From positions 1-64,000 of the forward strand of contig JAILQX010000051.1 in the NCBI GenBank assembly GCA_024698705.1: a stretch of 64,000 bases of DNA. Reading direction: 5' to 3'. Positions 52,353 to 62,897 of this stretch are shown in pieces. The notes under the pieces were generated by a model. It worked only from the letters and a program-made list of their open reading frames with translations, ran no database searches and was not told the DNA's origin. This DNA comes from Lachnospiraceae bacterium. Lineage in GTDB: Bacteria; Bacillota; Clostridia; Lachnospirales; Lachnospiraceae. Made by a program: the position numbers and the translations under genes. Position 1 is the stretch's first letter. Every line of letters starts with the position of its first letter.

Positions 52353-53807
52353 ATGACTTACGAAAAATTGCAGGCATTAAAAGAAGAAGGACAATACGAT
52401 ATTGCCCCCATAAGTATTGAAATGCTCTCAGACATGAGAACACCGTTAGGGGTTATGAGAGTACTGAAAAACATCTCAGCGCATTGTTATCTGCTCGAAT
52501 CCGTAGCGGACAATGATAACTGGGGAAGATATACATTCCTGGGATACGATCCCAAGCTCGAGATCACCTGCCTCAACGGAGAGATGAAGATAGGTGATGT
52601 AAGAATAAAAACAAATGATCCGGATCAATATATAAGTCAGGTACTTAATGAGTATAAGAGTCCGAGAGTCAGCTCACTTCCTCCTTTTACGGGCGGCCTC
52701 GTTGGGTATTTTGCATATGATTACATCAAATATGCAGAGCCCACTCTTAAACTCATCGAAACCGATGATGAAGGCTTCAATGATGTTGATCTGATGTTAT
52801 TTGACAAGGTCATCGCATTTGACCACTTAAAGCAGAAAATAATACTCATAGCCAACGTCAAGCTGGCAAATCTTGAAACAGATTACAAGAGAGCAACGCT
52901 TGAACTGGAAAAGATGCGTGAACTGATAGAGAACGGAGAAATGTCCGATGATATCTCCGGACATGCACTCGAGGAATTCAAGCCGGCATTTTCGAAGGAA
53001 CGCTTCTGTGATATGGTCACAAAGGCCAAGAAGCATATCATCGAAGGCGATATTTTTCAGATCGTGCTTTCCAATAAAATGTCAGCAAGATTTGAAGGCT
53101 CATTGTTAAATACATACAGGATATTAAGGACGATCAATCCTTCACCTTATATGTTTTATTTTTGCAGTTCGGATATGGAGGTGGCAGGTGCTTCACCTGA
53201 AACACTCGTAAAACTCGAGGATGGAGTGCTTCATACATTTCCTCTTGCAGGGACAAGAAGAAGAGGCAAAAACGAAGAGGAAGACAAGGCACTGAAAGAA
53301 GAACTGCTGGCGGATCCCAAGGAACTTGCGGAACATAACATGCTGGTGGATCTGGGCAGGAACGATCTCGGAAAGATCTCAAAATTCGGTACCGTGGCTG
53401 TTGAAAGACTCAGGGATGTGCTGATGTTCTCGCATGTAATGCATATCGGATCGACAGTCAGAGGGATCATAAGGGATGACATGGACGCGTTATCGGCGGT
53501 CAATGCGATACTTCCGGCGGGAACGCTTTCGGGAGCACCGAAGATCAAGGCGTGTGAGCTCATCAATGAATTCGAGCAGAACAAAAGAGGCATTTACGGC
53601 GGTGCCATAGGATATATAGATTTCACCGGAAACCTGGATACCTGTATAGCGATCAGGCTTGCCTACAAGAAAAAGGGCAAAGTATTTGTCAGAAGCGGAG
53701 CGGGTATCGTAGCCGATTCGGTTCCGGAAAATGAATTTGAAGAGTGCATCAATAAGGCGTCTGCGGTTGTAAAAGCCATCGAAAGAGCAGGGGAGGTAAA
53801 TATATGA
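52353..53807 (+). CDS. trpE: Anthranilate synthase component I
   Basis: 484 residues. The N-terminal HCYLLESVADNDNWGRYTFLGYDP contains the LLES tryptophan feedback site near 48. Chorismate-binding segments include FQIVLSNKMSARFEG near 228, GASPETLV near 272, TFPLAGTRRRGK near 290, SHVMHIGSTVRG near 355, LPAGTLSGAPKIKA near 388 and GGAIGYIDFTGNLDTCIAIR near 416. It makes anthranilate from chorismate with TrpG, so tryptophan probably inhibits it as well as repressing through the T-box. It overlaps trpG by 4 bases. First gene of trpEGDCFBA. Confidence 0.96.
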   Translation: MTYEKLQALKEEGQYDIAPISIEMLSDMRTPLGVMRVLKNISAHCYLLESVADNDNWGRYTFLGYDPKLEITCLNGEMKIGDVRIKTNDPDQYISQVLNEYKSPRVSSLPPFTGGLVGYFAYDYIKYAEPTLKLIETDDEGFNDVDLMLFDKVIAFDHLKQKIILIANVKLANLETDYKRATLELEKMRELIENGEMSDDISGHALEEFKPAFSKERFCDMVTKAKKHIIEGDIFQIVLSNKMSARFEGSLLNTYRILRTINPSPYMFYFCSSDMEVAGASPETLVKLEDGVLHTFPLAGTRRRGKNEEEDKALKEELLADPKELAEHNMLVDLGRNDLGKISKFGTVAVERLRDVLMFSHVMHIGSTVRGIIRDDMDALSAVNAILPAGTLSGAPKIKACELINEFEQNKRGIYGGAIGYIDFTGNLDTCIAIRLAYKKKGKVFVRSGAGIVADSVPENEFEECINKASAVVKAIERAGEVNI

Positions 53808-54373
53808 TCTTACTTATAGATAATTATGACAGTTTCAGTTACAACCTCTACCAGCTTGTAGGGGAGATCGATCCGGATATCAAGGTCATAAGAAATGATG
53901 AAATGACGATCGAGGAGATCAGGAAACTGGCTCCGAAAGCGATCATCATAAGTCCCGGACCGGGAAGACCAGAAAATTCAGGCATATGCATGGACGTTGT
54001 TAAAGAGTTCAAAGCAGATATACCGATCCTCGGTGTGTGCCTCGGACATCAGGCCATATGTGCAGCATTCGGTGCGACGGTAAGCTACGCAAAGCAGCTG
54101 ATGCACGGCAAGAGTTCGGTTGTGAAGCTTGATACGGACAGCGCATTGTTCAAAGGAATAGGAGAAAAGAGTGAGGTCGCAAGATATCATTCGCTGGCCG
54201 CAGTCAAAGAAACCATACCCGATGAGCTGAAGATCACGGCACTCAGCGACGATGACGAGGTGATGGCCATAGAACACAGGGATCACAGGGTATACGGACT
54301 TCAGTTCCATCCCGAATCTATACTTACGAGCGACGGAAAGACCATAATAAAAAATTTTTTGCAGATAAGATAA
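53804..54373 (+). CDS. trpG: Anthranilate synthase component II (glutamine amidotransferase)
   Basis: 189 residues. Class I amidotransferase: LIDNYDSFSYNLYQ at the start, PGPGRPENSG near 51, nucleophile Cys in GVCLGHQAICAAFGA near 80, and catalytic His/Glu in GLQFHPESILT near 165. It supplies ammonia from glutamine to TrpE. Start overlaps the trpE stop (ATGA). A separate protein rather than fused to trpD as in some other bacteria. Confidence 0.95.
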   Translation: MILLIDNYDSFSYNLYQLVGEIDPDIKVIRNDEMTIEEIRKLAPKAIIISPGPGRPENSGICMDVVKEFKADIPILGVCLGHQAICAAFGATVSYAKQLMHGKSSVVKLDTDSALFKGIGEKSEVARYHSLAAVKETIPDELKITALSDDDEVMAIEHRDHRVYGLQFHPESILTSDGKTIIKNFLQIR

Positions 54374-54427
54374 AACAGGCCGTAAAGGCAGGAAAATCCA
54401 CAAACACAAATCAGGAGGAAAATACCA

Positions 54428-55447
54428 ATGATCAAAGAAGCAATCGTAAAAATCGTAAATAAGCAGGATCTCACATATGATGAAGCATACACTGTCATGA
54501 ACGAGATCATGAACGGAGAAACAAGCCAGACACAGAATGCAGCATTTCTTGCAGCACTTTCCACAAAGTCCGCAAAGGCGGAAACAAAGGATGAGATAGC
54601 AGGCTGTGCCGCAGCCATGAGAGAGCATGCACTTCCGGTAAAATACGACAAGGATACTCTGGAGATAGTCGGTACGGGCGGTGACAATTCACAGAGCTTC
54701 AATATATCAACAACCTCAGCAATGGTCATAGCTGCTGCAGGTATAAAGGTTGCAAAGCACGGTAACAGAGCAGCATCTTCAAAGTCGGGAGCGGCAGATT
54801 GTCTTGAAGCTCTCGGAATCAATATCGATATGTCGCCGGAGAAGTGTGTTTCAATGCTTGACAGTGTCGGTTTCTGCTTCTTCTTTGCACAGAAATATCA
54901 TACATCCATGAAATATGTCGGAGCTATCAGAAGAGAACTCGGTTTCAGGACCGTTTTCAATATCCTCGGTCCCCTTACAAACCCCGTGAAGCCCTCAATG
55001 CAGATACTGGGAGTTTATGATGAATACCTCATCTCACCCCTTGCAAGTGTACTTGCGGAGCTCGGAGTTAAGAAGGGCATGATCGTATACGGTCAGGAAA
55101 AACTTGATGAGATATCAGCATGCGGTCCCACAACTATCTGCGAGATAAATGAAGGATGGTATAAGCAGTATGTTATAAGACCCGAAGACTTCGGACTTAC
55201 CAGCGGTCAGAAGGATGACCTCATGGGCGGTACGGCGGAAGAAAATGCACAGATCACCAGAGATATATTAAGCGGCAAAGAGCAGGGAAGCAAGAGAAAT
55301 GCAGTACTTCTCAATGCAGGTGCGGCAATTTATGTGGGCGGCAAGGCTGCTACATTTGCTGACGGTGTCAAAGAGGCGGCAAGACTTATCGATGAAGGCA
55401 TCGCATATAAGAAACTTGAAGATGTTATAGCTGAATCCAACAGATAA
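54428..55447 (+). CDS. trpD: Anthranilate phosphoribosyltransferase
   Basis: 339 residues. PRPP loop [17 protein letters not shown] near 77-93, [21 protein letters not shown] near 105-125, [26 protein letters not shown] near 160-185. It joins anthranilate to PRPP. AGGAGG lies 7 bases before the ATG and 54 bases separate it from trpG. Confidence 0.95.
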   Translation: MIKEAIVKIVNKQDLTYDEAYTVMNEIMNGETSQTQNAAFLAALSTKSAKAETKDEIAGCAAAMREHALPVKYDKDTLEIVGTGGDNSQSFNISTTSAMVIAAAGIKVAKHGNRAASSKSGAADCLEALGINIDMSPEKCVSMLDSVGFCFFFAQKYHTSMKYVGAIRRELGFRTVFNILGPLTNPVKPSMQILGVYDEYLISPLASVLAELGVKKGMIVYGQEKLDEISACGPTTICEINEGWYKQYVIRPEDFGLTSGQKDDLMGGTAEENAQITRDILSGKEQGSKRNAVLLNAGAAIYVGGKAATFADGVKEAARLIDEGIAYKKLEDVIAESNR

Positions 55448-55478
55448 GGATCAGACTGAGTATACAAAAGGACATACA

Positions 55479-56282
55479 ATGAACATTCTTGAAGAGATAG
55501 CGGCTTACGCTAAAGAACGGGTTGAATCAAATAAGAAGATCATTTCCGCAGAACAGATGAAGGCAGCGGCTTACCGGGCCATGGAAGGTGAGGGAGGTGT
55601 GCAGAGCGCATCATTTCCTTTTGAAGAGGCATTAAGAAAGGAAGGAATGTCATTTATCTGTGAATGTAAAAAGGCTTCACCTTCAAAAGGGCTTATATCC
55701 GAAGACTTTCCTTATAAGAGGATCGCAATGGAATATGAGGCAGCAGGTGCATCGGCCATCAGTGTCCTCACGGAGCCGAAATGGTTTCTCGGGAAAAACG
55801 AGTATTTAAAGGAGATAACGGAAACCGTAAGAATTCCATGTCTCAGAAAAGATTTCACGATAGATGAATATATGATCTACGAAGCCAAGACACTCGGAGC
55901 AAGCTGTGTGCTGCTCATCTGTGCCCTGCTTCCCAAGGAGACGGTAAGGGATCATATCAGGATCTGCGACGAACTCGGATTATCCGCACTTGTCGAGGCG
56001 CATGATGAGCATGAAGTGGATGATGCCGTGTGGGCCGGAGCAAGGATCATAGGTGTAAACAACCGCAACCTCAAGGATTTTACCGTCGATATAAACAATT
56101 CGGTACGTTTAAGGAACAGAGTTCCGAAAGAAATACTCTTCGTGGCCGAAAGCGGTATCAAAACCTCCGATGACATAAAAGTATTGAAAGAAGGAAAAGT
56201 AAACGGCGTACTTATCGGTGAATCACTCATGAGAGCCGAAGATAAGCGGGCCATGCTGCGGGGACTGGCAGGAAACAACTGA
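55479..56282 (+). CDS. trpC: Indole-3-glycerol-phosphate synthase
   Basis: 267 residues, TIM barrel. FICECKKASPSKGLI with catalytic Glu/Lys near 60, SVLTEPKWFLG near 93, LRKDFTIDEYMIYEA near 117, VEAHDEHEV near 173, GVNNRNLKDFTVD near 190 and AESGI near 222. It closes the indole ring in CdRP. Confidence 0.95.
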   Translation: MNILEEIAAYAKERVESNKKIISAEQMKAAAYRAMEGEGGVQSASFPFEEALRKEGMSFICECKKASPSKGLISEDFPYKRIAMEYEAAGASAISVLTEPKWFLGKNEYLKEITETVRIPCLRKDFTIDEYMIYEAKTLGASCVLLICALLPKETVRDHIRICDELGLSALVEAHDEHEVDDAVWAGARIIGVNNRNLKDFTVDINNSVRLRNRVPKEILFVAESGIKTSDDIKVLKEGKVNGVLIGESLMRAEDKRAMLRGLAGNN

Positions 56283-56307
56283 GCCGGGTTAAATAACGGG
56301 AAATTTT

Positions 56308-56904
56308 ATGTTTATAAAAATATGTGGTCTCAGAAGAGAAAAAGATGTAGAATATGTGAATGAGCTCAGACCCGATTATGTGGGCTTTGTATTCGCAAAA
56401 GGCAGGAAACGTACGGTAACGGACGATGAAGCGGCAGGATTAAAGGCTATGCTTGCGGATGATATTAAGGCTGTCGGAGTGTTTGTGGATGATGATGTTG
56501 AAAGGGTGTCTTCACTTTTGGAAAATGGCATCATAGATGTTGCCCAGCTCCACGGTGACGAAGACGAGACATACATCAGGGAGCTCAGGAAGATGACAAA
56601 CAAGCCCATAATAAAGGCATTTCAGATCGGTGAAAACACAGATATGAACGAGATAAAGGATTCTTCCGCGGATATCGTTCTGCTCGACAGCGGACAGGGA
56701 AGCGGGAGAGAACTGAATCTTAAGCATATAGCGGGGATCGACAGGTCATATATACTTGCAGGAGGACTGAGCCCCGACAATGTGGCTGAGGTTATAAGCA
56801 GGGCACCCGATGGTATTATCGGTGTTGATGTCAGTTCCGGAGTTGAGACGGACGGCTTCAAGGATCACGAAAAGATAAGATTATTTATGGAAAGAGGAAA
56901 ATAG
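56308..56904 (+). CDS. trpF: Phosphoribosylanthranilate isomerase
   Basis: 198 residues. KICGLRREKDVEYVNELRPDYVGFVFAKGRKR at the start with the catalytic Cys, LHGDED near 79, LLDSGQGSGRELN near 125, LAGGLSPDNV near 151 and GVDVSSGVETDGFKDHEKI near 173. It isomerises PRA to CdRP. trpB begins right after its stop. Confidence 0.95.
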   Translation: MFIKICGLRREKDVEYVNELRPDYVGFVFAKGRKRTVTDDEAAGLKAMLADDIKAVGVFVDDDVERVSSLLENGIIDVAQLHGDEDETYIRELRKMTNKPIIKAFQIGENTDMNEIKDSSADIVLLDSGQGSGRELNLKHIAGIDRSYILAGGLSPDNVAEVISRAPDGIIGVDVSSGVETDGFKDHEKIRLFMERGK

Positions 56905-58089
56905 ATGAGCAGAGGAAGATTTGGTATTCACGGTGGTCAGTATATTCCGGAGACACTGATGAATGCGGTTATCGAACTTGAAGAAGCATACAACAGGTTC
57001 AAAGCAGACGAAGGATTCAATGCCGAACTTAAAAAACTTCTCAATGAATACGCCGGAAGACCTTCATTGCTTTATTATGCGGAGAAAATGACAAAGGACC
57101 TTGAAGGTCCGAAGATATACCTCAAGCGTGAAGATCTGAACCACACGGGTTCACACAAGATCAACAATGTTCTCGGTCAGGCTCTTCTTGCAAAGAAGAT
57201 GGGCAAGACCAGACTCATAGCCGAAACAGGCGCAGGCCAGCATGGTGTGGCCACGGCGACAGCTGCAGCCCTCATGGATATGGACTGTGTGATATTTATG
57301 GGAGAAGAGGACACCAAGAGGCAGGCTTTGAATGTTTATCGTATGCGACTTCTCGGCGCAGAGGTGATCCCCGTAAAGAGCGGTACGGCTACACTAAAGG
57401 ATGCGGTAAGCGAGGCCATGAGAGAGTGGACGAACAGGATCGACGATACGCATTATTGCCTCGGTTCGGTCATGGGACCTCATCCGTTCCCCACGATCGT
57501 AAGGGATTTCCAGTCAGTTATTTCCAAGGAAATAAAAGAGCAGATGTACGAAGCCGAAGGTACACTTCCGGACGCGGTCATTGCCTGTGTAGGAGGCGGA
57601 TCCAATGCGATAGGTACATTTTATAATTTTATAGAAGATAAGAGTGTCAGGCTCATCGGCTGCGAGGCAGCGGGAAGAGGAATCGATACATTTGAAACCG
57701 CGGCAACCATCAATACGGGCAAGCTGGGTATATTCCATGGCATGAAGTCTTATTTTTGCCAGGACAAATATGGGCAGATCGCTCCCGTGTATTCCATTTC
57801 AGCCGGTCTCGATTATCCCGGCATAGGTCCGGAGCATGCCGATCTGCATGACACGGGAAGAGCCGAATACGTTGCGATCACGGACGATGAAGCGGTACAG
57901 GCGTTTGAATATCTTTCAAGAGTGGAAGGTATCATACCTGCGATAGAGTCGGCACATGCTGTTGCTTATATCATGAAGCACGCCAAGGATTTCAGTAAAG
58001 ATCAGAAGGTTGTCATCACCATTTCGGGACGAGGCGATAAGGATTGCGCCCAGATAGCCAGATACAGGGGAGAGAACATTTATGAGTAG
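56905..58089 (+). CDS. trpB: Tryptophan synthase beta chain
   Basis: 394 residues of the classic TrpB1 type: [16 protein letters not shown] at the start, PLP Lys in [15 protein letters not shown] near 82, [14 protein letters not shown] near 109, [10 protein letters not shown] near 230. It condenses indole with serine, receiving indole from TrpA. Its last 8 bases overlap trpA. A second, divergent TrpB2-type gene lies at 61402. Confidence 0.96.
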   Translation: MSRGRFGIHGGQYIPETLMNAVIELEEAYNRFKADEGFNAELKKLLNEYAGRPSLLYYAEKMTKDLEGPKIYLKREDLNHTGSHKINNVLGQALLAKKMGKTRLIAETGAGQHGVATATAAALMDMDCVIFMGEEDTKRQALNVYRMRLLGAEVIPVKSGTATLKDAVSEAMREWTNRIDDTHYCLGSVMGPHPFPTIVRDFQSVISKEIKEQMYEAEGTLPDAVIACVGGGSNAIGTFYNFIEDKSVRLIGCEAAGRGIDTFETAATINTGKLGIFHGMKSYFCQDKYGQIAPVYSISAGLDYPGIGPEHADLHDTGRAEYVAITDDEAVQAFEYLSRVEGIIPAIESAHAVAYIMKHAKDFSKDQKVVITISGRGDKDCAQIARYRGENIYE

Positions 58090-58843
58090 AATAAAAGAAG
58101 CTTTTACGGGGAAGAAAGCATTTATCCCCTTTATAACCTGCGGAGACGGAGGACTTGCCAATACGATCGATATAGTCAAAGCTGCGGTTGAGAACGGAGC
58201 GGACCTGGTCGAGCTCGGTATACCGTTCTCGGATCCGACGGCGGAAGGCCCGGTCATCCAGGCTGCAAATATTCGCGCACTTGCAACAGGAGTTACCACA
58301 GATAAGATATTTGACATGGTCGTTGAACTCAGGAAATCCGTTTCGGTACCGCTTGTATTCATGACATATGCCAATGTGGTCTTTTCATACGGTATAGAGA
58401 AATTTGTGGGCAAATGCCACGAAGTGGGCATTGACGGATTGATCCTGCCGGATGTTCCTTTTGAGGAAAAGGAAGAATTTGCAAGTGTCTGCGACAAATA
58501 CGACATTGATCTCATATCGCTGATAGCACCGACCTCTCATGAGCGTATCGCAATGATCGCAAAGGAAGCAAAGGGCTTTATCTACATAGTATCAAGCCTG
58601 GGTGTCACCGGTGTGAGAAATGAGATCAATACGGACATAGCTTCCATGGTGAAGCTGATAAGAGCCAATACAAATACACCGTGTGCAGTCGGATTCGGCA
58701 TCTCGACACCGGAACAGGCAGCGAAGATGCGTGAACTTTCCGACGGTGTTATCGTAGGATCCGCAATAGTACGTCAGGTTGCCGAATACGGCAACGATGC
58801 GGCAGGCCATATCGGAGAATATGTTAAGTCTATGGTAGGATAG
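58082..58843 (+). CDS. trpA: Tryptophan synthase alpha chain
   Basis: 253 residues, TIM barrel. [19 protein letters not shown], catalytic Glu in [22 protein letters not shown] near 43-64, [12 protein letters not shown] near 96 and [12 protein letters not shown] near 119 with the catalytic Asp, [10 protein letters not shown] near 173. The consensus SDPLADGP reads SDPTAEGP here. It cleaves indole-3-glycerol phosphate. Last gene of the operon. Confidence 0.95.
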   Translation: MSRIKEAFTGKKAFIPFITCGDGGLANTIDIVKAAVENGADLVELGIPFSDPTAEGPVIQAANIRALATGVTTDKIFDMVVELRKSVSVPLVFMTYANVVFSYGIEKFVGKCHEVGIDGLILPDVPFEEKEEFASVCDKYDIDLISLIAPTSHERIAMIAKEAKGFIYIVSSLGVTGVRNEINTDIASMVKLIRANTNTPCAVGFGISTPEQAAKMRELSDGVIVGSAIVRQVAEYGNDAAGHIGEYVKSMVG

Positions 58844-58900
58844 ATTTGAGACCAGTGAAGTAATGGTTTTGAAAAATAAGAAATTGTTATAACTCTAAAG

Positions 58901-58958
58901 AACTGTCATCGGACCGGATGCTTATGCAAGAGCATCTGTCTCATGACAGTTTTTTTTA
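58901..58958 (+). terminator. Terminator of the trp operon
   Basis: AACTGTCAT pairs with ATGACAGTT around an inner GGATGCT/AGCATC stem, followed by TTTTTTT. The rest of the 290-base gap shows only a TAGAAT near 59034 without a clear -35. Confidence 0.88.
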
Positions 58959-59132
58959 ACGGAAAATACGCGGGAAAGCATAATTTTAGAAAACTTTAAT
59001 CAATAATAAAGGGTATATATTCCATCAAGTGTGGTAGAATATGTATCAGGCCGTCGGAGCCGATATTGATCACAGGCCGGATGCAGGACGCAAAAAAGCA
59101 AACAGATATACTTCGGGCTGAAAGGATACAAC

Positions 59133-60008
59133 ATGAAAGAGATAAGACAACAGGAATTCTTCGGGGAGAGACCTCTCTATGCAACAAAGGATGCAAGGAT
59201 AATTGACTGCATGTTCGGAGAGGGAGAATCGCCGTTAAAAGAGAGCGGCAACATAGAAGTCGAAGGATGTACCTTCGGCTGGAAATATCCTTTGTGGTAT
59301 TGCAACAATGTAAAAGTGGACAATTGTACCTGGCTTGAGATGGGCAGATCCGGCGTATGGTATACCCGCAACATCAGTGTTAACAACTCACTTTTACATG
59401 CGCCCAAGAATTTCAGAAGGTGTGACGGAGTCATGCTGACTGACGTGGTCTTTAACGATGCTAAAGAAACATTCTGGAGCTGTAAGAATGTAAAACTCAA
59501 AAATGTGACCGCAAAAGGCGATTATTTTGCGATGAATTCCGAAAACCTCGATATAGACGGACTCGTGCTGGACGGGAATTATTTTCTCGACGGTGCTAAA
59601 AATGCGGTAGTAAGGAATTCGAAACTGATCTCAAAGGATGCATTCTGGAACTGTGAAAACATAACTGTTTATGATTCTTATATTTCAGGTGAATACCTTG
59701 GATGGAATTCAAAGAATGTACAGTTTATCAATTGTACAATAGAGAGCGACCAGGGCATGTGCTACATTGATGATCTGGTGCTTGAAAACTGTAAACTGGT
59801 CAACACGACGCTCGCATTTGAATATTCGAATGTGGATGCGGATGTGACGACATCGATCGACAGTGTATTTAATCCTTATTCAGGCAGGATAAGCGCTCCA
59901 ATGATCGATGAACTCATCGTGGAAAATGATAAAGTTGATCCGGCAAAGACACAGATCGACTGCGGGCAGATACGGAAGGTATCCGAGAGACCCGAGTGGC
60001 TCAGGTAA
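59133..60008 (+). CDS. DUF3737 family protein (right-handed beta-helix)
   Basis: 291 residues, built of short repeats ending in pairs like NCxx/NSxL (VDNCTWLEM, VNNSLLHA, LKNVTAKG, VRNSKLIS, FINCTIES, LENCKLVN), the pattern of a right-handed beta-helix. DUF3737 family by overall likeness. Cytoplasmic with no signal peptide. Function unknown. A PatB-like lyase gene follows after 57 bases on the same strand, a pairing I recall from other Firmicutes but cannot verify. Confidence 0.82.
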   Translation: MKEIRQQEFFGERPLYATKDARIIDCMFGEGESPLKESGNIEVEGCTFGWKYPLWYCNNVKVDNCTWLEMGRSGVWYTRNISVNNSLLHAPKNFRRCDGVMLTDVVFNDAKETFWSCKNVKLKNVTAKGDYFAMNSENLDIDGLVLDGNYFLDGAKNAVVRNSKLISKDAFWNCENITVYDSYISGEYLGWNSKNVQFINCTIESDQGMCYIDDLVLENCKLVNTTLAFEYSNVDADVTTSIDSVFNPYSGRISAPMIDELIVENDKVDPAKTQIDCGQIRKVSERPEWLR

Positions 60009-60065
60009 TATTGGCGGGTAAATATAAGCAAATACGCTTGACTGATGTAATGTGAGGAAAAGTAC

Positions 60066-61244
60066 ATGACATATGATTTTGACAGGATCATAGACAGAAG
60101 AAATACGGATTCCGAGAAATGGGATGTTAAGCCGAATGAGCTTCCGATGTGGGTAGCCGATATGGATTTTGAGGTAGCTCCGGATATCAGAAAAACTATT
60201 CAGGAAAAGCTGGATCACGGGGTGTTTGGTTACTCGCTCGTTTCGGACAGATGGTATGATGCCTATATAAGCTGGTGGAAGAGACGTCACGGCTTTGAGA
60301 TGAAGAAGGAATGGCTGATGTTCTGTACAGGGGTCATACCCGCTATATCGTCGATCGTCAGAAAACTGACCACACCCAATGAAAACGTACTTATCCAGAC
60401 TCCCGTATATAATATATTTTTTAACAGCATTGTAAATAACGGCTGCAGGGCGCTTGAATCACCCTTAAGATATGAAAATGGCTTGTACAGCATGGATCTT
60501 GAGGATCTTGAAGAAAATCTTTCAAAGCCTCAGACCACACTTATGATATTGTGCAATCCGCAGAATCCTATCGGAATGATATGGGAAAAGGATACGCTTG
60601 CCAAAGTCGGCGAGCTTGCAGCAAAATACGGTGTCACAGTCATCGCAGATGAGATCCACTGTGATCTGACTACACCGGGACAAGAATATGTGCCGTTTGC
60701 ATCGGTATCCGATACCTGCAGGGATATCAGCATTACCTGCATAGCTCCCACAAAGACCTTCAATATAGCAGGGCTGAAGACCTCTGCCATCTGTGTACCG
60801 AATGAACAGCTTAGACATAAGGTGAATCGTGCCATTAATACGGATGAAGTGGCGGAGCCGAACGTGTTTGCCGTGAATGCGGCGATCGCAGCATTTGAAA
60901 AAGGTGAGCCGTGGCTGGAAGAACTTAAGGTTTATCTGGCGGAGAACAGAAAGATAGCCGAAGACTTTATCAACAAAAATATTGAAGGAGTACATGCCAT
61001 CCACGGAGATGCGACTTATCTGCTCTGGATCGATCTGAGCGGTCTGCCCGGAGACAAGAGCAGGATGGCCGACTATATAAGGAAGAATAGCGGACTGTAT
61101 CTTTCGGAAGGAAGGATATACGGCAAATGCGGTAGGGATCATCTCAGGATGAACCTGGCGAGTCCGAGGAGCATGTGTCTTGACGGATTGCAGCGCCTCA
61201 AAGAAAGCATAGAAGAATACATAAAAGAAAACAGCACATCATAA
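60066..61244 (+). CDS. PatB/MalY-type C-S lyase or aminotransferase
   Basis: 392 residues, fold-type I PLP enzyme. MWVADMDFEVAPDIRKTIQEK near 28, CTGVIPAISSIVRKLT near 88, NPQNPIGMIW near 165, ADEIHCDLT near 197 and the PLP Lys in TKTFNIAGLKTSA-type motif near 235. Members cleave cystathionine or similar sulfur amino acids, or act as aminotransferases. AGGAAAAG before the ATG. Genes for sulfur relay lie at 49706-51919, but no direct link is seen. Confidence 0.88.
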   Translation: MTYDFDRIIDRRNTDSEKWDVKPNELPMWVADMDFEVAPDIRKTIQEKLDHGVFGYSLVSDRWYDAYISWWKRRHGFEMKKEWLMFCTGVIPAISSIVRKLTTPNENVLIQTPVYNIFFNSIVNNGCRALESPLRYENGLYSMDLEDLEENLSKPQTTLMILCNPQNPIGMIWEKDTLAKVGELAAKYGVTVIADEIHCDLTTPGQEYVPFASVSDTCRDISITCIAPTKTFNIAGLKTSAICVPNEQLRHKVNRAINTDEVAEPNVFAVNAAIAAFEKGEPWLEELKVYLAENRKIAEDFINKNIEGVHAIHGDATYLLWIDLSGLPGDKSRMADYIRKNSGLYLSEGRIYGKCGRDHLRMNLASPRSMCLDGLQRLKESIEEYIKENSTS

Positions 61245-61270
61245 ATACACGGAAATAAAAAAACACAAAA

Positions 61271-61319
61271 ATAAGCCCCGATCCTGATCATTATAAAATG
61301 ATAAGGCCGGGGCTTTTAT
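61271..61319. terminator. Bidirectional terminator between PatB-like gene and trpB2
   Basis: AAGCCCCG and CGGGGCTT pair around an inner ATCATT/AATGAT stem, with A and T tracts on both sides. Confidence 0.8.
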
Positions 61320-61401
61320 ATCCTGCAATATACGCAAAACTCAGAACGTGATGCTTTGGATCAGCCAATCGTCGTATCTGAAAATGCGGTATCGACTTTT
61401 C

Positions 61402-62766
61402 TCAGATCACCGGAAGTGTGCTGAGTGAAGCCTTCAGGTCATCGTCTGTAGGGATGTAGTCATCCATAAGACCGTCATGGAAGCTTTCGTAAGCAACCAT
61501 ATCGAAGTAGCCTGTACCTGTAAGACCGAATACGATGGTCTTCTCTTCGCCGGTTTCCTTGCACTTGAGTGCTTCGTCGATGGCAACCTTGATAGCATGT
61601 GAGCTTTCGGGTGCCGGAAGGATACCTTCAACTCTTGCAAATCTTTCAGCGGCACGGAATACGTCAGTCTGAACTGCCGTAACGGCTTCCATAAGACCGT
61701 CATCGTATAACTGAGAAAGAATAGAACTCATACCATGATATCTCAGGCCGCCTGCGTGGTTGGGTGAAGGAATGAAGTTGCTTCCGAGTGTGTACATCTT
61801 TGCGAGAGGACAAACCATACCTGTATCGCAGAAGTCGTATGCATATTTACCGCGTGTAAGACTCGGACATGATGCGGGCTCCACTGCGATGATCCTTGTA
61901 TCGGCAAGACCTTTGATCTTGTCTCTCATGAAAGGAGCGATAAGTCCGCCGAGGTTTGAACCGCCGCCTGCGCATCCGATAACGATGTCGGGCTTGATGC
62001 CGTATTTTTTGAGCGCGATCTCGGTTTCAAGACCGATGACACTCTGATGAAGAAGAACCTGGTTAAGGACGCTGCCGAGTACATATCTGTAGCCGGGTGT
62101 CGTTGTGGCAACTTCAACAGCCTCTGAAATAGCACAGCCAAGGCTTCCTGTTGTTCCGGGATGAGCCTCAAGTATCCTCTTTCCAACTTCCGTAGAGGTT
62201 GAAGGAGAAGGTGTAACGCTTGCTCCGTAAGTTCTCATAACCTCACGTCTGAAAGGCTTCTGCTGATAAGAAACTTTAACCATGTATACTTTACAGTCAA
62301 GGTCAAAATATGAACAAGCCATAGAGAGAGCAGTACCCCACTGACCTGCACCTGTTTCCGTTGTAACACCCTTAAGACCCTGCTTCTTAGCGTAATAAGC
62401 CTGAGCGATAGCGGAATTCAGTTTATGAGAACCGCTTGTGTTGTTGCCTTCGAACTTGTAGTAGATCTTAGCCGGTGTGCCGAGTGCCTTTTCCAAGAAA
62501 TAAGCACGAACGAGCGGTGACGGACGATACATCTTGTAGAAGTTGTATACTTCCTCCGGGATCGGGAAATAAGCCGTTTCATTGTCCAGTTCCTGCTTTA
62601 CGAGTTCTTCACAGAATACCGGTGCAAGCTCTTCGGCCTTCATGGGTTCATGTGTACCGGGGTTGAGAAGCGGAGCGGGCTTATTGATCATGTCTGCTCT
62701 TAAGTTGTACCATGCTTTGGGCATCTCATCTTCGGTGAGGTAGATCTTGTAAGGTATTTTTTCCAT
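61402..62766 (-). CDS. trpB2: Tryptophan synthase beta chain 2 (TrpB2)
   Basis: 454 residues from the ATG at 62766 with AAGGAAGGA 9 bases upstream; the frame extends to 62814 but through the terminator. TrpB2 features: long N-terminal extension (YKIYLTEDEMPKAWYNLRADM), RPSPLVRAYFLEKALG, PLP Lys in NTSGSHKLNSAIAQAYYA, ETGAGQWGTALSMACSYF and GCAGGGSNLGG. TrpB2 enzymes make tryptophan from free indole and serine without TrpA. It is separate from the operon copy and has its own attenuator. Confidence 0.95.
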   Translation of the reverse strand: MEKIPYKIYLTEDEMPKAWYNLRADMINKPAPLLNPGTHEPMKAEELAPVFCEELVKQELDNETAYFPIPEEVYNFYKMYRPSPLVRAYFLEKALGTPAKIYYKFEGNNTSGSHKLNSAIAQAYYAKKQGLKGVTTETGAGQWGTALSMACSYFDLDCKVYMVKVSYQQKPFRREVMRTYGASVTPSPSTSTEVGKRILEAHPGTTGSLGCAISEAVEVATTTPGYRYVLGSVLNQVLLHQSVIGLETEIALKKYGIKPDIVIGCAGGGSNLGGLIAPFMRDKIKGLADTRIIAVEPASCPSLTRGKYAYDFCDTGMVCPLAKMYTLGSNFIPSPNHAGGLRYHGMSSILSQLYDDGLMEAVTAVQTDVFRAAERFARVEGILPAPESSHAIKVAIDEALKCKETGEEKTIVFGLTGTGYFDMVAYESFHDGLMDDYIPTDDDLKASLSTLPVI

Positions 62767-62811
62767 TTGTCTTGTTCCTTCCTTTGAAAATGTTGTTGAC
62801 GGGTTTCCTGA

Positions 62812-62847
62812 CAAAAAATTAAGCGGTGCAGGTTAACCTGTACCGCT
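62812..62847 (-). terminator. Attenuator terminator of trpB2 leader
   Basis: On the minus strand AGCGGTACAGG, loop TTAA, CCTGCACCGCT, then TAATTTTTT: 10 pairs with one A-C mismatch and a U tract, about 50 bases ahead of the trpB2 start. Confidence 0.88.
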
Positions 62848-62897
62848 TTTAATTCATGAGATATCACAAATCAATGCACTGCAAATTAACCCTACAT

